From Homarus americanus (Eukaryota > Arthropoda > Malacostraca > Decapoda > Nephropidae), in assembly GCF_018991925.1 (NCBI RefSeq), contig NW_024737068.1, forward strand, positions 5,793,998-5,857,997: a DNA stretch of 64,000 bases, in the 5' to 3' direction. Below are positions 50,690 through 64,000 of the stretch, piece by piece. The notes beneath the pieces were generated by a model. It saw only the letters and a program-made list of their open reading frames with translations, searched no databases and was not told the origin of the DNA. Position numbers and translations under genes: made by a program. The number at the start of each line of letters is the position of its first letter. Position 1 is the first letter of the stretch.

Positions 50690-53600
50690 ACCAGGGAAAG
50701 GGCTGGCAGGGTCATACACAAACCTAGGGGTGAAGGGAGGGTAGTGAAGGGCTGGCAGGGTCATATACTACAAACCTAGGGAGAAGGAAGGGCTGCAGGC
50801 TGGCAGGTCATACTACAAAACCTAGGGTGAAGGGAGGGGTAGGGGGAAGAGGGCTGGCAGGGCATACTACAAACCTAGGGGTGAAGGGAGGGTAGTGAAG
50901 GGCTGGGAGGGTGAAGGGTGAATGGCAGGGTCATACAAAACCTAGGGGGTGAAGGGAGGGGCAGTGAAGGGCTGGCAGGGCCTACTACAAACCTAGGGGT
51001 GAAGGGAGGGTAGTGAAGGCTGGCAGGGTCATACTACAAACCAGGTAGTGAAGGGCTACAAACCTAGGGTGAAGGGAGGGCAGTGAAGGGCACACTACAA
51101 ACCTAGGGGTGAAGGGAGGGTAGGAAGGGCCTACACAAACCTAGGGGTGCTAAGGGGTGAAGGGAGGGTAGTGAAGGGCTGGCAGGGTCATACACAAACC
51201 TAGGGGTGAAGGGTAGGGCAGGTGGCAAGGTGCACTACAAACCTAGGGTGAAGGAGGGGTGGGTGGCAGGGCACTGAAGGTCAAGGGCACACAAACCTAG
51301 GGTGAAGGGGGAGGGGAAGGGTGAAGGGAGGGTAGTGAAGGGCTGGCAGGGCATCAACCTGAAGGAGGAAAACCTACCTAGGGTGAAGGAGGGGTAGTGA
51401 AGGGCTGGCAGGGCAGGGCCACAAACCTAGGGTGAAGGGAGGGTAGTGAAGGGCTGGCAGGGTGTACTACACCTAGGGGTGAAGGGGAGGGCAGGAAGGG
51501 CTGGCAGGGTCTACACACCTAGGGTGGGGAGGGTAGGGGCTGGCAGGTCATACTACAACAGGGTGGTGAAGGGCTGGGGGGGTGAAGGAGGGGTAGTGAA
51601 GGGCTGGCAGGGTCACACTACATACCTAGGGTGAAGGGGCAGGGGTGAAGGGAGTGAAGGCTAAACCTAGGGTGAAGGAGGTAGTGAAGGGCTGGCAGGG
51701 TCATACTACATACCTAGGGGTGAAGGGCTGGCAGGGACCTAGGGTAGGGAGGGTAGTGAAGGGCTGGCAGGGTCATACTGTACTACAAACCTAGGGTGAA
51801 GGGAGGGCAGTGAAGGGCTGGCAGGTACTGAAGGAGGGCCAGTGGCTGTCATACTACTACACCTAGTGAAGGGAGGGTAGTGAAGGCTGGAGGGTGAGGG
51901 AGAGGGCTGGCAGGGTCATACTACAAACCTAGGGGTGAAGGAGGCAGTGAAGGCTGGCAGGGTCATACTGAAGGGAGGCAGTGAAGGGCTGGCAGGGTCA
52001 TACTACATACCTAGGGGTGAAGGGAGGGTGGTGAAGGGCTGCAGGGTCATACACAAACCTAGGGGTGAAGGGAGGGTAGGGTGAAGGGCTGGGGCAGGGC
52101 TGGCAGTGGTCACACAATACCTAGGTGAAGGGAGGGTAGTGAAGGGCTGGCAGGGCTGGCATACACAAACCTAGGGGTGAAGGGAGGGCAGTGAAGGGCT
52201 GTCAATACCTACAAGGACTGCGTAGGGGTGTAGGGAGGGCTGGCAGGGTCATACTACAAACCTAGGGTAGTGAAGGGCTGGCAGGGTCATACTACAAACC
52301 TAGGGGTGTAGGGGAGGTAGTGAAGGGGCTGGCAGGGTCATACTACATACCTAGGGTGAAGGGAGGGTAGTGAAGGGCTGGCAGGGTTACACTACAAACC
52401 TAGGGGTGGGAGGGAGGGAAGGGCTGCAGGGTGTACTACAAACCTAGGGGTGAAGGGAGGGTAGTGAAGGGCTGGCAGGGTCATACTACATACCTAGGGG
52501 TGAAGGGAGGGTGGTGAAGGGCTGGCAGGGTCATACTCACAACCCTAGGTGTGAAGGGAGGGTAGTGAAGGGGCTGGCAGGGTCATACTACAAACCTAGG
52601 GGTGAAGGAGGGGTAGGTGGAAGGGCTGGCAGGGCTGGCAGGGCCACAAACCTAGGGTGAAGGGAGTGGTAGTGAAGGGGCTGGCAGGGCTATACTACAA
52701 ACCTAGGGGTGGGGAGGTAGTGAAGGGGCTGGCAGGGTCATACTACAAAACCTAGGGTGAAGGGAGGCAGGAAGGACTGGCAGGGTCATACTACAAACCA
52801 GGGGTGTAGGGGAGGGTAGTGAAGGGCTGGCAGGGTCAGCACAAAACCTAGCAAGGGCTGGCAGGTCATACTACGAACCTAGGGTGAAGGGAGGGTAGTG
52901 AAGGGCTGGCAGGGTCATACTACAAAACCTAGGGGGGAGTGGGCAGTGAAGGGCTGGCAGGGCTAGGGTGAGGGAGGTAGTGAAGGCTGGCAGGTCATAC
53001 TACAAAACCTAGGGGTGAAGGGAGGGTGAAGGGCTGGGGAGGGTGTAAGGGAGGTAGTGAAGGGCTGGCAGGGCTACTACAAACCAGGTAGTGAAGGGCT
53101 GGGCAGTGAAGGGCTGGGAGGGTACACAAACCTAGGGTGTAGGGAGGGGTGAAGGCTGGCAGGGTCATACACAAACCCTAGGGGTGAAGGGAGTAGTGAA
53201 GGGCTGGCAGGGCCACTACACCTAGGGGTGAAGGGAGGGTGGTGAAGGGCTGGCAGGGTCATACTACAAACCTGGGTAGGGAGGGCAGTGAAGGGCTGGC
53301 AGGGTCATGACCTAGGGTGTAGTAGGGAGGGTAGTGAAGGGCTGGCAGGGTCATACTACAAACCTAGGGTGAAGGGAGGGTAGTGAAGGGCTGGCAGGGT
53401 CATACTACAAACCTAGGGTGAAGGGAGGGTAGTGAAGGGCTGGCAGGGTCATACTACAAACCTAGGGTGAAGGGAGGGAAGAGAAGGGCTGGCAGGGTCA
53501 TACTACAAACCTAGGGTGAAGGGAGGGTAGTGAAGGGCTGGCAGGGTCATACTACAAACCTAGGGTGAAGGGAGGGTAGTGAAGGGCTGGCAGGGTCATA

Positions 53601-53690
53601 CTACAAACCTAGGGTGAAGGGAGGGTAGTGAAGGGCTGGCAGGGTCATACTACATACCTAGGGTGAAGGGAGGGTGGTGAAGGGCTTTTG
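50690..53690 (+). repeat. G-rich minisatellite of about 49 bp, about 3 kb
   Basis: The unit is GGTCATACTACAAACCTAGG, then GTGAAGGGAGGGTAGTGAAG, then GGCTGGCAG (49 bp). Copies from about 53340 to 53690 are nearly identical. Copies between 50700 and 53300 are scrambled by many small deletions, duplicated sub-pieces and G-run length changes. Each intact unit contains GGG-TGAA-GGG-A-GGG-TAGTGAA-GGG, which fits a canonical G-quadruplex pattern on the plus strand. The array ends abruptly in unique sequence at GGGCTTTTGTTTTG (53682-53695). Small open frames (61-62 codons) are artefacts. The irregular indels could partly be sequencing or assembly error. Confidence 0.95.
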
Positions 53691-53695
53691 TTTTG

Positions 53696-55159
53696 AAAGT
53701 TAGTAACATATTATCACTGGTATTAAAAGTATTAATAAAAATGACTGTCAAATAATTCTTGTACAGTGCATGACGTAATCAATTAACAACATTCAGCATC
53801 TTTATTTGTTATTTGCACTTATGCCGAAAATACTTATTATACTACAACATAACTTAAACATTTTACCTTTCATACCATAGATAATGTTATGGAAATATTG
53901 AAAAAAAATCTGTTGATGTCGATGTATTTTTATATTTCTTTGAAGTCCCTCTAGCACAAGTATATTTATCATCTGGTTCTATGTAGGCGATGTCCTTTTA
54001 CGCGTCTGGTATTTCAAAAGTTTTATGAGTAAGTGATTTTCCTTTACCAAGTGTAAGTTTAGGTCTACTTGTGTTTCCTAAGGGTAAACCTGAAGAAAAT
54101 TTTTCATTTTAAATTTCTTTCATCTCTACACCAAAGAGTTTCTAGGATAAGAGCTTTCACTTGCAGGATTCCCCGCTAACACACTCGACGAGATTGCTTC
54201 TGCCTGTGGGCGAGGTTGAGAGATTTAAACATGCGTTGCTATTGGTAGTAGTTTACCATCACGCTTTATCGAAACTCTCATTAAAATTATTCTGCAGATT
54301 GTTCTATTTGTCTTGTAATGAGTGAACAAAAAATAAGGTATCGTGATATTTTTTTTTTTACAGATATTTTACAGCAAATACACCTGCTTAAGTTATTGTG
54401 TTTAGGTGTTACGTAAATAATGTATATCTGTCTCACTGTCCTTGGGTGTATACCTATGACCTTGCACATGTTTCTCGGTTCTGTGTTACTTAATGCTCTC
54501 GTCATCTGCTGTTATAATCCATTGGCTTCTGGTATATTTGTCGAAAACTATGAGTCAAAGAATATAATCACTGTAAAATACAATTACTATCGAGAACTTC
54601 ATCACATCTTGAGTGGGAACAAATATCCTAACAGAGGAACAAAACTTACTAAGAGGTGGAGGTGCAGGGGGCAAGTAGCTTGACTAAAGGACAAATAGAC
54701 GAAAGAAAAAATGAAATAATTAATAAACCTAACGAAGAAAAAAAAGGTTGAAATAATTGTAAAATAAACCCTAATAAAACAGGAACATATATAACACAAT
54801 TACCTAATATGGAAATGAAATAATATACAAACAATTCACCCCCTACAAAAAGATAAAAGTAACAAAACATATTCATTATTTCTCATTAACAGCCAAAGGA
54901 ACACCACTTAGAACCAATTATCTGACTTACAAGTTATGTTGGTCATAAAGGTTGATAATGGGAAAAGTTTGCCCCAGAGAGGTTCCTGATGCGTGTCGTT
55001 GTCAACATTCCCACAGCTCGAGTGTCATCCGCTTAGAGGCTCCTGGAATGCCGTCGATTTTCCAGCAACATGATAGTTACCAGCTTAGTGTTACCCGACC
55101 GCTGAAATTCCGTCACCACAGATTACAAGTGTGATAACATGAACCCAGCAGACTGTGTT
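53696..55159. other. AT-rich spacer
   Basis: Frames of 60-87 codons with no recognised motif; nothing else seen. Confidence 0.5.
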
Positions 55160-55245
55160 CACGCGTGGTGTTAGTGTGGCTGTGGTGGTGTTAGTGTGGG
55201 AGTGGTGGTGTTAGTGTGGCTGTGGTGGTGTTAGTGTGGCTGTGG
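55160..55245 (+). repeat. 20-bp repeat, about 4 units
   Basis: The unit is TGGTGTTAGTGTGGCTGTGG, with one copy carrying GGGAG for GGCTG. A decayed copy (GTCGTTGTCTGGCTGTGGTG) follows to about 55265. Confidence 0.85.
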
Positions 55246-55319
55246 AGGTCGTTGTCTGGCTGTGGTGAGCCAGATTGTAGCGTAATGTATAGCTGTGGTA
55301 ATATTGTGTAGCTACCCGT

Positions 55320-55320
<1 letters not shown>

Positions 55321-55393
<73 letters not shown>
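55321..55393 (+). repeat. Compound (CA)n(GA)n microsatellite
   Basis: CA repeats for 14 bp, then about 59 bp of GA. Confidence 0.97.
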
Positions 55394-55395
<2 letters not shown>

Positions 55396-58300
55396 ATTTA
55401 TGGTCTACTGCATCAAAATTTACAATTCGGTTCATGGCAAAACAATATGAATCTCTATTAATTTATATTCACATTTATGCAGGACACATGCCCAACATTA
55501 AATGAAATATTGATGCAAATATACAGATAAATCACGAAGCACCAATTGTCACCATACCTTCATTAGCCTGTACGTGGCTACTTCACGATATAAAACTGAC
55601 AACATAACTCCATTTCCCAGTTGTCAGTCATTGGAAACCTTATCAATTCTGTTTTGTTTTTTACGTGTGTGTATTTTTACTCTACCCCCTGCCTCTGCTC
55701 TTACTCTACCACCGTTCATTCTAAATCTTTTTGTTATAACTCAAAAGTAAAACATTATCGGGTATAATATGGATTTGGTTAGACTAGGAATGTATATGTT
55801 AGGTAGGTGAGTCACATATGAGAGAGAACAACGGGGAAGGGACACAAAGGACATCTTCACGTTGAAGGACCAACTAATGAGCGCTGTTTTCGTGTACATC
55901 AGCGTCTGCTAAATTGCCCCCTGGCGCTAGACACACCTGTACCCTCCGTATGTACACAGGAACAGAAGCTTCCCTCACAATAATGGGTTTATTTCCGGGT
56001 TGTCATGATCTGAGGCAAGCGACAGGAAGATAAATGTTTACAGTCCTTAGTATAGCGGGTCCCATCTCTTGTGGGTATTATTTAAGAAATCCGTCGCCTT
56101 AGAGAAGGGAATGACGATGGGCCACGGAAAATTAGAATAATTTCCATCTAATTTTCTTATTTTATGTTTAATTAGTTTCAATCGTTTTACAATCTTTTGT
56201 ATACGCTATCATAATTATCATGTTGTTTAAGGATACAAATTATGTGAAAGATGTTTTCACGTAATAGTTATGAAAAACAAACAATATTCGTGTTTACTGA
56301 GTTCTTCTCCCTCAACCCCGGGGGACATTTGAACCTATTTCTCTTTAAGTCAAGATATTTATATTAGTTTTTCACGTCAATATCTTGTGGCGCCTTACAA
56401 GACATAACACTACAGCTCATGAACCTTTAATCAACACTTCTTGATAATATTGCCACGGACACATTTTATTAAGGAGACTCAAAGTTAAGAAACTGTCTTC
56501 AACCTGCATTAATTATTAGTAAATTAAAGCTGAACTGAGGCAGAAAAATCATTTTATAATAAGGAATGTAGTATTCAGATTACGTAAATGAAATTATGAA
56601 TAAATGGTGTAACGTGATTTTTCTGAGAGAATTCCTATATAGTTTAAAGTTTCTGATTAATATATTCAAACTCAAAAATGTATTGTCATTCAGCTCTCTA
56701 CACCATATTAAAAGAAGCTGGTAAACTTACTCCTCACTGTTAACAAAAACTTTTCCCACATGGTTTATAAAGCACACATCATCATCTCTCCAGCAACTCT
56801 CTTTAACATGCAGTGTGTAATATGGCCACTGCATAAAAATAATAATTTTTCATTAACGGTATTAGAAAGATAATTATCATATAATTTACCCGGGCAATGG
56901 TAGCACAGAGAGTCGGCTGTCTGATATGGCGAGATATTTACCACTCCAAGCTCCAATATTCGCGGCTGAATCCTGGGTTAAACTCACCAGATTTCCATGT
57001 AAACAACCGCTGCTGGATGTGTTGCACCTTTGTCGTCAAGTTTTACGCGCTGTCCAGTTTTATAAATTCATTTTGGGAGGAAAGTGAATGGTAAGTGTCC
57101 AGCAGGTGTTGGGTCGTTCTCGTGTGTGTGTGTGAGAGTCGTAGTTGAGTGATGATTTTCTTTAAATCTACAATATTTACATTTTTTTTTCAGTAATATA
57201 TTATCCACATTCTTTAAAAGGTTTGAGAGATGAAAAGGTATATACGGTAAGAATCATTTAGTGATCAAAGGGGAATTACCCATGGAAAAGAATACAGAAA
57301 GAATCAACCATTTTCTTTGGACATGAGAGAGCCTGTTGCTCTCATCTAAAACACTATTGGTTGATTACTATTAACTTGCCTAAAGTAAACATTTATTCAT
57401 TTCTATTATACCTACGACCATGATACAACACAACATGTGGACCATCAACCATACACCTAACACGACACTTGTTACAAACAAACATCTGCTACTTTTCAGA
57501 TATCTATAGGTGAGTCACTTCATTGATAGTAAAAGGAGGAAAACTTTTTATCTCCACCAATTCATTTATGTATCACGGAAGTCTCCACAAAGACCAACAA
57601 TATCTTGCGACTAATTATTTCGACATAAAAGAAAAACAAAACTATAAAGTGAGGATAATATGGTAATGTAGGATATAAAAATGGCTTGAGGGTCTGCGCA
57701 TCTGTTCCACTTCATTGAACTTAGTGAGGAGGGATGTTTATTGATGAAACGATTATACCGTTCTTCATGTCCCACTTTATATGCAGTATATCCTCAAATA
57801 AACGTATATCTAAAATGAATCTATGTAATGAATAAATGAAACTTCAAATCAGCATTAATTCATTGCTTCAAAATTTGGTGTAGTTCTTAACCAAATCTCA
57901 AGGATTTAGTTTGCTCGTTATCGCATATAAACTACAACACAGAAACAACAACAACAATAAATTAAGCTCACTCTTCCTTTACATGTTATATTATTTTACC
58001 CAGAGTTGCCTTAACATCATTCCTGGTACAAATTATCCATACTGTGTGAAAATAATCCTCCTGTTATGCTGTGTAAATTGTCACAATATACGAGACTCAG
58101 AAATATCCTTATAACATATTCGACAACATAAATATTATCTGTCACCCTTCAACGGTTCTAGTAAACGACTACATACTGAAAATAAACAAACATTCTTTCC
58201 AATATGTGGTGTGGATTTTATCAACAACGGTCTGAAAATATTCCTGGCATCGTGCCGAGCTTTGGAATTACCCGAACCAAGGTAGTGAGCTACACCGGCT

Positions 58301-59500
58301 TACGTACATACATTCGGCACAAAAATACATTAATTTAAGGCAGACGAAGAGAATTCACTAAATCGTATGAATTGAACTGAAAAAAGATACATGATTTATT
58401 AATACAATAAACAAGGCAGTAGAATAATAGAAAATCATATGAACTTGGAAATAAAATACAGTCTTATGTAATTTGTAAAATATTATACTCCATATCGTAT
58501 GAAATTATTAGCAAATGACCTCGGATACATCACTCAAAGAGCAAAACAAATTCCTAAACTCACAAGCAAAATTCAGCCGCCTCTGTGTACCTGAATACCA
58601 AATGAATCTTAAAAATTGCAGGTCTGTTCTCAAGGGAATCATCGCCAAACTATAAATATGAGGAAGGATATTGAACCGTCCGATGTTTCCTAAGAATTAT
58701 GGTATTATCATTCTTACCATTGGGAGGAATTATAATATCGGGTTCATGTGAATTATGTTCACTTATCCTGTGCGTGTGTTTGTGTGTAGGTGTTTCTGTG
58801 TGTGTGTGTGTACGTCTGTGAGTGTAGGTGTTTGTATATGATTGTGAGCATTAGAGTATGTATGTTTATGTGTATGTTTGTAGCGGAGAGACATACACAA
58901 AACTAAAAAGAAAATAGGGAAAATAAACAAAGCTTTGCCTTATCCTTTGCACTTCCTTTGTCCAGATTGGTGTCGCCGGGCCAAACAATCATACAGACTA
59001 ATGTTACCAACTCATATAGACAAACAAAGAAGGATACAGGTTAATTGAGACAGAGAAAAAGAGACCGACAGAATCAGATGAGGAGAGTAACAGTGAGGAA
59101 AGATATGAGCTTATTGTGGATGAAGAATATCTACTACCCTTAAGTTGTTCTGTAACCTAAGAAAATGGTGTAATATGTTGAGCTGTGTTGGTGAGTAACT
59201 GTTCCAAGATGTGACCACACAGATAACGGAAAACTTTGTTGTTTACCTCAACCACAAGCCCACGGAGGCCCTTATGTTCTTGTACCGAGTCAGAATATAC
59301 CCTCCATTTTTGTGGCATGGCGCTGTATTGTGGCGGAGTATTGTTTTTACCATCATGCCAAGTTTCTCTGTCTCTCTGTGGTCCAACTGTATTTATTCCT
59401 CTGAACGACCCTGTCTTGTTGATAGGCTCCCCTCCACATCTTGGGATTAACACAGTTAGGCATGACAGATGATTTTACTACGACACCCAGAGTCAGGTCA
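55394..59500. other. AT-rich stretch without recognisable gene
   Basis: GT-rich patches at 57120-57135 and 58765-58885. Frames at 59157-59472 (78-98 codons, both strands) overlap each other and match nothing I recognise. Confidence 0.5.
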
Positions 59501-61441
59501 TGTTTGTCCTCTTAGTGAATTCGTCTTCCATCCACGTGGCCACCAGGTGGATCTCCAAATCCACCGCTGCACAGCCACCTCTCCACACCCCTACCATCGT
59601 GATAACACCTGAGATCACAGCGTATCTCATTGTTCATCCAGCCGACTCAGAAGCTCCGCCCACGAAGGCAGCTCACTCACACCACCGTGGCCGGAGCAGC
59701 CACTTCTCGTCCCAACTCCCAAGCCACTCACACTAACCAGTCGACCGCCTCGCTGTGTGGTCTGCAACTTTTGTTTCCATTTATCTTATTTCGCCTTTCC
59801 TTCCTTTCTTTGTATATTTTTTGCAATTGTTATATTCTTGGGTCGTATGGTCGATGGCGATGCCCATGAGAGTCAAAGAAGGCGTCAACTCTGTCTTTAA
59901 AATCTCACTCATATTTAGAGCCAAAGTAAAAGTCGAATTCTAAGTCTTCCTTCGCATCGACACGAGTACTGGCTTCCTCGACTACACATCTTGTGGGTTT
60001 TCATGGTGGGTTATCAATATCTCAGACACCTGATTCACGACATGGCTCCCGTGAAAACCTTATGAATCGATCTGTACTATTAAAACCCGCAGGAGCTTTC
60101 CTTTTTGGTGTCTGCCTCTAGCAGTTTTGTCTACGTTACTCCTTCTGCAGGATGTTTTATCAGTAGATGTTATATCCCTTCAGCTATGACGTCTACACAC
60201 ATTTGCGTGTTCAGCTTGTAGCTCACTGTACAGCCACACGTGGTGGCCACCAGCTTTGTGGAATAAGCTACATGGAGTCATGGTCTGTCAATAATACCAC
60301 AGCGATTCCTGACACAGCCTGGAATTATTTCTAAAGACGTAAGCTGACGAACTATATCTCTCCCACTGAAGAAGTCGCGAAGGAATTCGTTAATGTTCGT
60401 ACAACATGGTCCGTTCTCTAAACAATTGCTGTTGGATACATAAATCTATAATTAGTAACAAAACACAGTGTCAAGCAAACGAATGGTGAGACGTGTATTG
60501 ACTTCTGTCTTAACTCTAATACTTCCAAACATCTTAATCACACTGATGCCACATGGTGTGATGTGTGGCGTACTTAAAAATATCCTTTGCAAATTTTTAA
60601 ACAAGACAATAGCTATGCGCTTCTTTCACGTCTCAACAATATCCCAATATTTCAGACTTCTTCGTCATCCTTCCTTCACTACACTTCAGGCCGTGGGGGC
60701 TGCTTTCTGAAAGGGTAAGAATTCTGTAAACTTCACTCCTCCAATCAGAATCAATCTTCTTCGCGTTCTCAATTTTCTAATCTTTCAGCTTAACCGCTGC
60801 AAGGAAATTTCTTCTCTTAGTCCAATCAGCCTCGTGTCCGTCAGTCTGGGCGACATGTTGGTGAAGCCTCAGCTCGTGACTCGTCTTTAAATCTTTCTCA
60901 GGAGCGAGGCTCCACAGCCTAGGTGTGCTACAAGGGTTTCTGTCAAGTACACATTGGTCCTCCATATTACCACTATCAAAATTTTGGCGAACTGAAGAGC
61001 CTCCCAGGCTCAGAGGACTCCATTTAAATTCGCCAGAGAAAAGAATCAGTTGAAGCAGGTCATTGACTTACAATACAGGTAGGTTTTCACAGCATCATAT
61101 CATAAGGTCGGGTGGCAAAAATCACCTTCCGCCTTGCTGACACCACCCTATAAGCCAAGGGAACCATACTAAAGCCCAATTGCCTTTTACTTCTAAAACA
61201 CGAAACATTCTTCCTGGCCTAATCACTGGTGTTTTCAGAAGACTATAACATGAAAATCAGAAATCACCTTTTGACACAAATCCTGCATTACCATGCTTTT
61301 TTTTTCGCCAGTTTCAAATGTAAGACCTGGGTGCAGTTTCCACATTTATTGTGCCAATGAATAGCGTAACTAAATATCTCCCGGTAGCACAATATGTACA
61401 GTATATATATATTGTTTTTTCTGGCTGGTTTCCACCGGTAC
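59501..61441. other. Spacer with a GC-richer patch, no gene recognised
   Basis: 59510-59760 is GC-richer than its surroundings and holds overlapping 78-80 codon frames with histidine- and proline-rich residues and no known domain. 60777-60965 (minus) encodes 62 codons, also unrecognised. Confidence 0.45.
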
Positions 61442-61695
61442 CAAGAGAAATGAACTGTGTTACAGGAAGATACTGTGTTACAGGGGGGTGCTGTGTTACA
61501 GGGGGGTGCTGTGTTACAGGGGGGTGCTGTGTTACAGGGGATACTGTAAAGGAGGAGACTATGATACAGGAAGAAAGTATGTTTCGGGAGGACACTACAT
61601 TACACGAAGACATCATGTTACAGGAGAACTTTATGAAGCAGGGGGATACTGTGTTGAGGAAAGACTCTATGATGTGGGAGGAGGCAATGTGGTAG
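61442..61695 (+). repeat. 18-bp repeat with a hexapeptide frame
   Basis: It starts as near-perfect 18-bp units GTGTTACAGGGGGGTGCT (about 61460-61532) and continues as strongly diverged copies in the same 18-bp register. In the open frame 61351-61695 the translation falls into six-residue steps: CVTGGC, CVTGDT, MIQEES, MFREDT, TLHEDI, MLQENF, MKQGDT, VLRKDS, MMWEEA. One step is short by one residue (VKEET, near 61547), so the register slips once there without opening a stop. The overlapping second forward frame (61488-61739) shows the same periodicity. It is probably non-coding, since the open frame follows from a stop-free unit. Confidence 0.8.

Positions 61696-64000
<2,305 letters not shown>

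Overview
This looks like non-coding DNA from a large, AT-rich animal nuclear genome, most likely an arthropod and probably a decapod crustacean. Three things point there. A pure block of the arthropod telomere pentamer TTAGG sits at 31399-31465. Microsatellites and minisatellites are very dense. Two decayed non-LTR retrotransposons are present, and one has a CR1-like octamer tail. The species assignment is inference. I see no intact host gene, no rRNA, no convincing functional tRNA and no CRISPR. The long open frames lie inside tandem repeats and are by-products of repeat units that lack stop codons.

Layout. 1-6168 is unassigned AT-rich DNA. 6169-6934 is a decayed Tc1/mariner-like transposase whose frame contains an expanded run of about 21 EAHE tetrapeptides. 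8082-8596 is a 30-bp minisatellite. 10678-11849 is a decayed LINE with an RT core (YADD) and a C-terminal C2H2 zinc knuckle, followed by an (AGT)n tail. 12.3-20.2 kb holds degenerate simple repeats and a 200-bp (GT)n tract. A pogo/Tigger-like terminus lies at 20193-20293. 24.4-26.0 kb shows strong purine/pyrimidine strand asymmetry with fragmentary open frames. A tRNA-derived SINE lies near 28178-28372 (minus strand), with a weaker tRNA-like relic at 29715-29785. The TTAGG block is at 31399-31465. A perfect 77-bp inverted repeat occupies 32162-32346. A 5'-truncated CR1/Jockey-like LINE spans 34443-35185.

The second half is dominated by three large minisatellites: 28-bp units at 36997-38266, 32-bp units at 42061-44026, and G-rich units of about 49 bp at 50690-53690. 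Smaller features follow: an imperfect inverted repeat at 47011-47111, a 20-bp repeat at 55160-55245, an 18-bp repeat coding a hexapeptide pattern at 61442-61695, and a long (TA)n at 63128-63228.

No genes act together here. The logic of the window is transposon decay plus tandem-repeat expansion. The items most worth a second look are the transposase frame that became a tetrapeptide array, the perfect 77-bp foldback, the 32-bp array open in all three forward frames with an A-B-C higher-order pattern, and the 3-kb array of units that fit a G-quadruplex pattern. No undescribed functional system can be supported from sequence alone.
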